Assembly (NCBI RefSeq): GCF_020873915.1
Contig: NZ_JAHWGP010000010.1
Span: 62,001-126,000 of the forward strand
Direction of reading: 5' to 3'
DNA length: 64,000 nt
Source: Streptomyces sp. DH5
GTDB taxonomy: Bacteria > Actinomycetota > Actinomycetes > Streptomycetales > Streptomycetaceae
Position numbers and translations under genes: made by a program. Numbering within the stretch: position 1 is the first letter of the stretch; the number at the start of each line of letters is the position of its first letter. The notes below the pieces were generated by a model that saw only the letters and a program-made list of their open reading frames with translations, had not been told where the DNA came from and searched no databases. Shown here in pieces: positions 59,035 through 64,000 of this stretch.

Positions 59035-59137
59035 CGTGAAGTCGCTGTGGGGTGGCATAGCGGGAGCCGTCCGCGCGCGTCCTCAGGGGCGCGGGGAGCG
59101 GACACAGGGCTCGCTCCCGGGTGACGAGAAGGTGACG

Positions 59138-59698
59138 ATGGATGCCGAGGCGCAGGACAGTTTCCGGGAGTTCGTGGCCAACCGGTCGTCCGCACTGCTG
59201 AAGACGGCGGTCCTGCTGAGCGGTGGCGACCGGCACGCGGGCGAGGACCTGCTGCAGAACGCGCTGATCAAGGCGGCGGGCCGCTGGCACCGCATCGACG
59301 AACCCGAGGCGTACGTACGGCGGATCCTCTACCGGCAGCAGATCAGCCGCTGGCGGCTGAAACGGCGCGGGCGTGAACTCAGCGTGGCCGAGCCGCCGGA
59401 ACCCGGTACGGACGGGGGCTCCGCCTCGGCCGACGCGGAGCTGCGCCTGGTGATGCGGGGTGCGCTGGCCCGGCTGACCGCACGCCAGCGGACCATGCTG
59501 GTGCTGCGCTACTTCGAGGACCTGCCCGAGGCCGAGGTGGCCCGCATCCTGGGCTGCTCGGTGGGCACCGTACGGTCCACCACCCACCGCTCCCTGGCCC
59601 GGCTGCGCGCCCTCGCGCCCGAACTGCGCCCGCTCGGCGCCTCCGAGGCCGAGCGACGGCCGTCCGGTGACTACCCGCCCGTGGAGGTGCGGTCGTGA
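59138..59698 (+). CDS. ECF sigma factor (SigE-like family)
   Basis: This 186-aa sigma factor has region 2 (SALLKTAVLLSGGDRHAGEDL, AYVRRILYRQQISRWR) and region 4 (LTARQRTMLVLRYFEDLPEA, VARILGCSVGTVRSTTHRSL). ATG 59138 follows GAGAAGG; GTG 59132 and an open frame to 59036 are alternatives. Its stop overlaps the next gene (GTGA), so a membrane-anchored partner is co-made. Target promoters are unknown. Confidence 0.9.
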   Translation: MDAEAQDSFREFVANRSSALLKTAVLLSGGDRHAGEDLLQNALIKAAGRWHRIDEPEAYVRRILYRQQISRWRLKRRGRELSVAEPPEPGTDGGSASADAELRLVMRGALARLTARQRTMLVLRYFEDLPEAEVARILGCSVGTVRSTTHRSLARLRALAPELRPLGASEAERRPSGDYPPVEVRS

Positions 59699-60918
59699 AC
59701 GTCGACGAACTCGTGCGTGACGCGTTGCGTGAGCAGGCGGCGGAACTGACCGCCCCCGGGCCGGGATTCGCCGAACGGGTGCTGGCGGTGCGGCGGCGGC
59801 GCCGGACCCGCGGGCTGGTCTCCGCCGCCGCCGCGCTGACGGCCGTGATCGCGGTCTCGGTGGGGGTGCCCATGCTGGACGCGGGCGGGGAGAGGGCACG
59901 ACCCTCGGGCGGGGTGGAGCAGGGTGAGGTCATCGCCCGGGCCGATCAGTCGCCGCCGCGGGACCTGCTGGCCGCCGGGGAGGTGGCGATGGCCGCGTAC
60001 TTCACCACCGAGAAGGTGCAACTGACCGAGGACCGCAGGGTTTCCGAGCGCACCTACTGGTTGCTCGACCCGGGGACCGAGAAGTACGAGAAGGACGACC
60101 GGTGGTCGTTCGTGGCCGTGGCCCCGGGGCTGAGGACCGCGGCCGTGCTGGAGCGGGAACTGCCCGCCGGGCGCATCGGGCTGCTCGATCTCGCCAGTGG
60201 CGAGGTCAAGCGGTGGATTCCGGTCGATCACAAGGTCGCGGGCCTGGCCTTCTCACCGGACGGCCGCAAGCTCGTGGCGACGACGTACGGCGAGAATCCC
60301 GATGTGCTGCACAGGATCGAGGACCCGGACGGGTCGGTCGGATGGCAGTCGCGGGAGATTTCGCCCCGGAACGGCTTCCAGGTCGTCGACGTGGCCTCGG
60401 GGGCGGGGTCCTGGGTCGAGATCGAGACCAGCAACGACCTGTTCGGCCCGGCAGGCACCATCAACGCGCGCCAGGACTTCGACTTCAGCGCCGACGGCCG
60501 CTTCGTGTGGGCGGGGCGGATCTCCCTGAAGATCCCCCTGGACTACTTCGACCTCGCCGGCAACGCCGTCGAGCCCCCGCCCCGTGAGGCGCACCGGATC
60601 TGGCACGTCGACGCCGGTCTGTCGCCGGACGGACGGAGGCTCGCCGCTGACTTCGCGGGGAAGTCACGCAAGACGTCCTCCTGGATCCTCGATCCCCGTA
60701 CCGGCGAGCAGATCGCCGAGATCCGCGGGCAGCAGCTGCTGGCCTGGGCCGACGACGAATCGCTCGTCGCCTGGGACATCGGTGCCGACGGCAACGAGTT
60801 CCACCAGAGGCTGGTGCTGGTCACCGTGGGCAGCGACAAGGTGGTTCCGCTGAGCGGGTTCCGGTCGCCCAAGGACGACACGAGAGGGCGGTGGGAGCCG
60901 GTGTTCGTGCGGCGGTGA
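59695..60918 (+). CDS. Single-pass membrane protein with extracellular beta-propeller, putative ECF sigma partner
   Basis: This 407-aa protein has a short cytoplasmic head (MNVDELVRDALREQAAEL), a basic stretch RRRRRTRG, one helix (about 40-60) and an external region with WD40/TolB-like blades (LAFSPDGRKLVATTYG, FDFSADGRFVWAGRI, AGLSPDGRRLAADFAG). No zinc-type anti-sigma motif (HxxxCxxC) is seen. GTG 59695 overlaps the sigma gene, so it probably controls that sigma factor by an outside signal; this is inference. Confidence 0.8.
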   Translation: MNVDELVRDALREQAAELTAPGPGFAERVLAVRRRRRTRGLVSAAAALTAVIAVSVGVPMLDAGGERARPSGGVEQGEVIARADQSPPRDLLAAGEVAMAAYFTTEKVQLTEDRRVSERTYWLLDPGTEKYEKDDRWSFVAVAPGLRTAAVLERELPAGRIGLLDLASGEVKRWIPVDHKVAGLAFSPDGRKLVATTYGENPDVLHRIEDPDGSVGWQSREISPRNGFQVVDVASGAGSWVEIETSNDLFGPAGTINARQDFDFSADGRFVWAGRISLKIPLDYFDLAGNAVEPPPREAHRIWHVDAGLSPDGRRLAADFAGKSRKTSSWILDPRTGEQIAEIRGQQLLAWADDESLVAWDIGADGNEFHQRLVLVTVGSDKVVPLSGFRSPKDDTRGRWEPVFVRR

Positions 60919-60924
60919 GGTGAG

Positions 60925-61808
60925 TCAGGCGGTGGTCAGTCCGTCGTACGCCGCCCTGAGGCCGTCGGTGGTGAGCCGGTCGGCGGGCCTCAGCGGCGGG
61001 CGGACCGGGCCCGCGGGGAGGCCCAGGGTGCCGAGGAGGGCCTTCGCGGTGACCGTGCCGGGGAGGCCGTCCGACATCACGGCCTCGATGGGGGGATCAG
61101 CCGCTGCTGGAGGTGCGCCGCGCGGGCCGTGTCGCCGGCGTCGAAGGCGTCCAGCACGGCGCGCACGTGCTCGGGGGCCACGTTGGCGACCGTGCTGACA
61201 CAACCGGCGCCGCCGACCGCGTAGAGGGCGAGGTTGTGCTCGTCGCAGCCGGCGTAGTACCCGAGGCCGGTGCGGGACATCAGCTTCTGCGCCGACAGGA
61301 AGTCGTACGAGCAGTCCTTCACCGCCACGATCCGGGGATGCTCCGCGAGGCGCAGCAGGGTGTCGGGTTCGATGCGGACGCCGGTGCGGGCGGGGATGTC
61401 GTACAGGGCGAGCGGGAGGCCCGTCGCGTCGGCCACGTGCAGGAAGTGGGCCTCGATCGCCTCCTGCGGCGGCCGGCTGTAGTACGGGGCCACGACCAGC
61501 AGACCGTCGGCGCCCGCCCGCTCCGCCTCGCGGGCCAGCTCGACGGTGTGGGCCGTGTCCGGGGTGCCGACGCCGGCGACGATCGTGGCGCGGGTGCCGA
61601 CCGCCTCGCGCACCGCCGTGATCAGGGCCGACTTCTCGGCGTCCGTGGTGGTGGGGGACTCGCCCGTGGTGCCGGACAGGACCAGGCCGTCGCAGCCCCG
61701 GGTCACCAGGTGGTCGGCGAGACGCCGCGCGCCCTCCAGGTCGAGCGCGCCGGCGGGGGTGAACGGGGTGACCATCGCGCACAGGGTGCGGCCGAAAGGA
61801 GGATGCAT
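60925..61808 (-). pseudogene. dapA: dapA-like dihydrodipicolinate synthase, frameshifted near its 3' end
   Basis: From ATG 61808 the frame encodes a DapA-type class I aldolase (VLSGTTGESPTTTDAEKS, YDIPARTGVRIEPD, Schiff-base lysine in IVAVKDCSYD). After LQQRLIP it reads PSRP and stops at 61077. The missing tail (IEAVMSDGLPGTVTAKALLG to AAYDGLTTA) is intact in the next frame, down to 60925. The switch falls at a run of six G (61090-61095), where one base is missing. The intact protein would be 294 aa; the truncated form is 243 aa and lacks the C-terminal helices. It may be a real mutation, phase variation or a sequencing error. Confidence 0.85.
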
Positions 61809-61858
61809 GGGGGTAGTGTCGGTCGCCGACTCGTGAAGTTCTACTTACATGTGATGAC

Positions 61859-61908
61859 GGGTACGCGTAAGCATTGCTTTATGGATAACGCGGGGTACGC
61901 AGGGGTAC
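61859..61908 (+). promoter_or_regulatory. Three GGGTAC boxes, possible stress-sigma promoters
   Basis: GGGTAC occurs at 61859-61864, 61893-61898 and 61903-61908. GGAT (61883-61886), 16 nt, GGGTAC fits the SigB-type consensus GNNT-N14-16-GGGTAY. They precede the holin-X/DUF3618 genes by 33-80 nt. Confidence 0.5.
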
Positions 61909-61940
61909 TCGGTTCCTCCCGACCCGAGAGGAGGCGCATC

Positions 61941-62357
61941 GTGACCGGAACCATCGAGCGACGGCCGGTTCGCGACGAGCACAGCGTGGGTGAGCTCGTC
62001 GGGCAGGCCACCGAGCAGATCTCACGGCTCGCACGGCAGGAAGTGGCACTCGCCAAGGAAGAACTGGCGGAGAAGGGCCGCCGTGCCGGAAAGGGCGGCG
62101 GGATGCTGGGGGCGGCGGGCGCGTTCGGCTACGCCGGGCTGCTGGCGCTGGCCGGGACGGGTGTCGCTGCGCTGGACCTGGTGCTGCCCCTGTGGGCCGC
62201 GGCACTCATCGTCACGGGCGTGCTGTTCCTCATCGCCGGTGTGCTCGCCGCCGCCGGCCGCGGGCAGTTGCGACGGGCCACGCCGCCCAAACCGGAGAGG
62301 ACACTCGGCAGCGTGAAGGCCGACGTGGAGGAGATCAAGGAAAGGGCGCACCGATGA
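61941..62357 (+). CDS. Actinobacterial holin-X / phage-holin-like membrane protein
   Basis: This 138-aa protein has an amphipathic N-terminus (SVGELVGQATEQISRLARQE), then VALAKEELAEKGRRAGKGGG and two hydrophobic hairpin helices (from YAGLLALAGTGVAALDLVL). Despite the name, such proteins are widespread chromosomal stress or membrane proteins and no phage genes are near. GTG 61941 follows AGAGGAGG. The stop overlaps the next start (ATGA). Confidence 0.85.
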   Translation: MTGTIERRPVRDEHSVGELVGQATEQISRLARQEVALAKEELAEKGRRAGKGGGMLGAAGAFGYAGLLALAGTGVAALDLVLPLWAAALIVTGVLFLIAGVLAAAGRGQLRRATPPKPERTLGSVKADVEEIKERAHR

Positions 62358-62716
62358 CGCACGACGTGAGGCGCGCGGGGTCCGCCACCGGAGCCCATGT
62401 CGACGCGGCCGCGGAGGCCGCCGCGACGGGACGGGGCGCCAAGGGACCCGACGAACTGCGCCGGCAGATCGAGCAGACGCGGCACCAGCTCGGCGACACC
62501 GTCGAGGAGCTGGCCGGGAAGATGGACGTCAAGGGACGGGCGAGGGCACGGGCCGAGGAACTGCGGGACCGGGCCGGGGCGATGAAGGTGCAGATGCGCA
62601 GCAGCGCCGCGCACGCCGGTGAGGCCGGCAAACGGCACCGCAAGCCGATGATCATCGCGGGTGCCGCGGTCGCCGCGGTGGCGGGCGGCGTGATGGTGTG
62701 GCGCCACCGGTGCTGA
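62354..62716 (+). CDS. DUF3618 membrane-associated protein
   Basis: This 120-aa protein has the DUF3618 core PDELRRQIEQTRHQLGDTVE followed by ELAGKMDVKGRARARAEEL, a coiled-coil-like middle and one C-terminal helix (IIAGAAVAAVAGGVMVW). The family usually sits beside holin-X proteins, as here, and is linked to envelope stress. Function is unproven. Confidence 0.85.
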   Translation: MTHDVRRAGSATGAHVDAAAEAAATGRGAKGPDELRRQIEQTRHQLGDTVEELAGKMDVKGRARARAEELRDRAGAMKVQMRSSAAHAGEAGKRHRKPMIIAGAAVAAVAGGVMVWRHRC

Positions 62717-62739
62717 CGGGGCGCGCCGTCCGCCCGGCA

Positions 62740-62785
62740 GGCGGTGGGGGGAGAGAACGGGCAGCCGTTCTCTCCCCCCACCGCC
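62740..62785. terminator. Perfect 21-bp hairpin between convergent operons
   Basis: Arms 62740-62760 and 62765-62785 are exact complements with a GCAG loop. It serves both the DUF3618 gene and the nuclease-like gene. Confidence 0.9.
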
Positions 62786-62800
62786 GTGTGCGGCCGTCCG

Positions 62801-64000
62801 CTACGGGCGGAAGCGCAGGATCTGCGGGTCGTGATCGCTGATCTGGTCGTGGAACTCCGCGTTGATGTGCACGCTGTCGTAGCTGAAGCGGCGGATCGAC
62901 GGGGTGATCAGGATCTGGTCCAGGACCTGGCTGTTGCCCTGGTAGACGTAGGAGTAACGCTCCGACCTCGGCAGGGACTTGATCGCCGACCAGAGGGTGC
63001 CGCGGCCCTCGAGGATGTCGGTGGTCCGTGAGAACTCGAAGTCGTTGATGTCGCCGAGGGCCACGACGTGGGCGTTCTTCTGGGTCTTGAGGACCTTCGC
63101 GGTGAAGTCGTGGACCGCCCGGGCCTGGAGGTGGCGCTGGGTCTCCGAACCGCGCGCCGGCGGCTGGTACTGGGACGTCAGGCCCTGGTCGCCGCCCTTC
63201 GAGGCGAAGTGGTTGGCGATCACGATGACCGTACGGCCCCGGAAGCCGAACTCGCCGGCCAGCGGCTTGCGGCTGTCGGCGAACGCCTCCGAGGCCGGGT
63301 CGACGCGGCCGGGGGAGAGGGTCAGCGCGGCCTTGCCCCGGACCTTGACGACGTCGGTGGGGGTGGTGGCGTCGCCGCCGGGGCGGTCGGTGAAGGAGAC
63401 CCGCTCGGGGTTGAAGAGGAACGCCTGGCGGATGTTGCCGCCCGGCTGGCCGCCGTCCGCCTTGTCGGCCGGGTCGACGGAACGCCAGTCGTAGCGCGGG
63501 CCGCCCGCCGCCTCGATGGCGTCGATCAGCAGGGCCAGGGTCCGGTCGGCGGCCACCGTGCCGTCGTCGGTGGCGCCGTTGTTGTCCTGGATCTCCTCCA
63601 GCGACACGATGTCGGGGGAGCGCAGGTTGTCCACGATCGCGGCGGCGTGCGCGGCGAACGTGTCGTCGCCAGGGTCCAGGTTCTCGACGTTGTACGTCGC
63701 GATCGCCAGTTCGGAGCCGTGCTGCGCCCGGGTCGTCTCGCGCTTCAGATCAGCAGATTCGAGGGTGCCCAGCGTGCTCGCCACCAGCGTGTATCCGCCG
63801 AACTGGTTGTAGTCCAGCGGCCCCGCCGTCGTACCGGCGAGGGTGTCGCCGACGTTCGCGTCGGGGAAGTCGGCCGCCCTGCCCAGCGACTGGATCTGCA
63901 GACGCCCGGTGTTCTGGGAGTCGTACGAGCCGTAGACCGTGCCGCCGCGGGAGTTGCGGTGCTCCCACGGCTTCACCGTGACCCACAGCTCCGTGTACGG
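62801..64000 (-). CDS. Endonuclease/exonuclease/phosphatase-fold protein (N-terminus beyond the window)
   Basis: The last 399 residues of a larger protein are visible. The catalytic fold starts at IATYNVENLDPGDDTF; metal glutamate is in SLEEIQDNNG, then NHFASKGGD, LGDINDFEF and the final HDQISDHDPQI. Upstream residues (GGTVYGSYDSQNTGRLQIQS) look like the beta region found before this domain in large secreted Streptomyces nucleases. Export is inferred; the signal peptide would lie past 64000. It ends at the shared hairpin. Confidence 0.88.
   Translation of the reverse strand, partial: PYTELWVTVKPWEHRNSRGGTVYGSYDSQNTGRLQIQSLGRAADFPDANVGDTLAGTTAGPLDYNQFGGYTLVASTLGTLESADLKRETTRAQHGSELAIATYNVENLDPGDDTFAAHAAAIVDNLRSPDIVSLEEIQDNNGATDDGTVAADRTLALLIDAIEAAGGPRYDWRSVDPADKADGGQPGGNIRQAFLFNPERVSFTDRPGGDATTPTDVVKVRGKAALTLSPGRVDPASEAFADSRKPLAGEFGFRGRTVIVIANHFASKGGDQGLTSQYQPPARGSETQRHLQARAVHDFTAKVLKTQKNAHVVALGDINDFEFSRTTDILEGRGTLWSAIKSLPRSERYSYVYQGNSQVLDQILITPSIRRFSYDSVHINAEFHDQISDHDPQILRFRP

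Noticed and set aside
61941-62357. Prophage remnant, because of the holin-like protein
   Set aside because: No other phage gene, attachment site or integrase is near. Holin-X with DUF3618 is a common chromosomal pair.

Overview
The window is high-GC actinobacterial DNA, almost certainly from a Streptomyces. The evidence is the G/C-rich third codon positions, many GTG starts, densely overlapping ATGA/GTGA gene junctions, WhiA, OpcA, an RbpA-family protein and the order uvrA - uvrC/rapZ/yvcK/whiA - gap/pgk/tpiA/secG - pgi - pentose phosphate operon - ctaB/ctaA - suf operon - dapD/dapA. As I remember it, that order matches the S. coelicolor region around SCO1905-SCO1960. I saw no rRNA, tRNA, CRISPR array, insertion sequence or prophage.

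Layout. 1-2.8 kb: a cut-off S66 LD-carboxypeptidase, type II dehydroquinase, a metallo-beta-lactamase-fold hydrolase and a DinB/maleylpyruvate-isomerase-like protein. 2.8-10.2 kb: uvrA behind a LexA-like box, a LacI regulator coupled to a PfkB sugar kinase with a 28-bp palindromic operator, a Tat/lipobox Rieske protein, an XRE-type protein and a 55-aa small gene. 10.3-15.5 kb: the uvrC-rapZ-yvcK-whiA operon, with every gene overlapping the next. 15.6-18.6 kb: a secreted M14 carboxypeptidase. 18.8-24.6 kb: lower glycolysis (gap, pgk, tpiA), secG, an RbpA paralogue and pgi. 24.7-36.2 kb: what looks like an accessory block, made of a membrane protein, a PadR-ABC-FtsX efflux set, an orphan sugar-binding protein, and a GH13 glucosidase with a lipoprotein binding protein and two permeases. 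There is no importer ATPase, so a shared MsiK-type ATPase is expected. The first permease carries a large extracytoplasmic insertion with a beta-sandwich-like domain. 36.3-42.8 kb, minus strand: tkt-tal-zwf-opcA-pgl, the oxidative and non-oxidative pentose phosphate steps in one operon. 43.2-49.3 kb: ctaB and ctaA (heme O and heme A synthesis) flank an uncharacterised protein, an amidohydrolase-fold protein and a nucleotidyltransferase, followed by a DrrAB-like ABC exporter. 49.3-50.1 kb: an AAC(3)-type acetyltransferase. 50.2-56.8 kb: sufR-B-D-Rieske-C-S-U-T, with a CAAC-N6-GTTG site over the sufR start codon. 56.9-57.9 kb: an SMR exporter with its TetR regulator and a 20-bp palindrome over the SMR start. 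57.9-64 kb: dapD, an ECF sigma factor with a membrane-anchored beta-propeller partner, a dapA broken by a one-base frameshift, a holin-X/DUF3618 pair behind GGGTAC boxes, and a secreted endonuclease/exonuclease/phosphatase-fold protein that runs off the window.

Metabolically the window is dominated by central carbon flow (pgi, gap, pgk, tpiA, tkt, tal, zwf, opcA, pgl), with sugar uptake next to it and YvcK, a carbon-utilisation protein, nearby. The suf operon, ctaA/ctaB and two Rieske proteins add an iron and redox theme. Several genes have a TANNNT element 6-8 nt before ATG and no Shine-Dalgarno sequence, which suggests leaderless mRNAs. Many operons end in long perfect hairpins. The strongest leads for something unusual are the hybrid permease at 33971-35335, the stacked palindromes at 50131-50250, the frameshifted dapA, the dispersed repeat that supplies the C-terminus of Pgl, and the 55-aa gene at 9991-10158.
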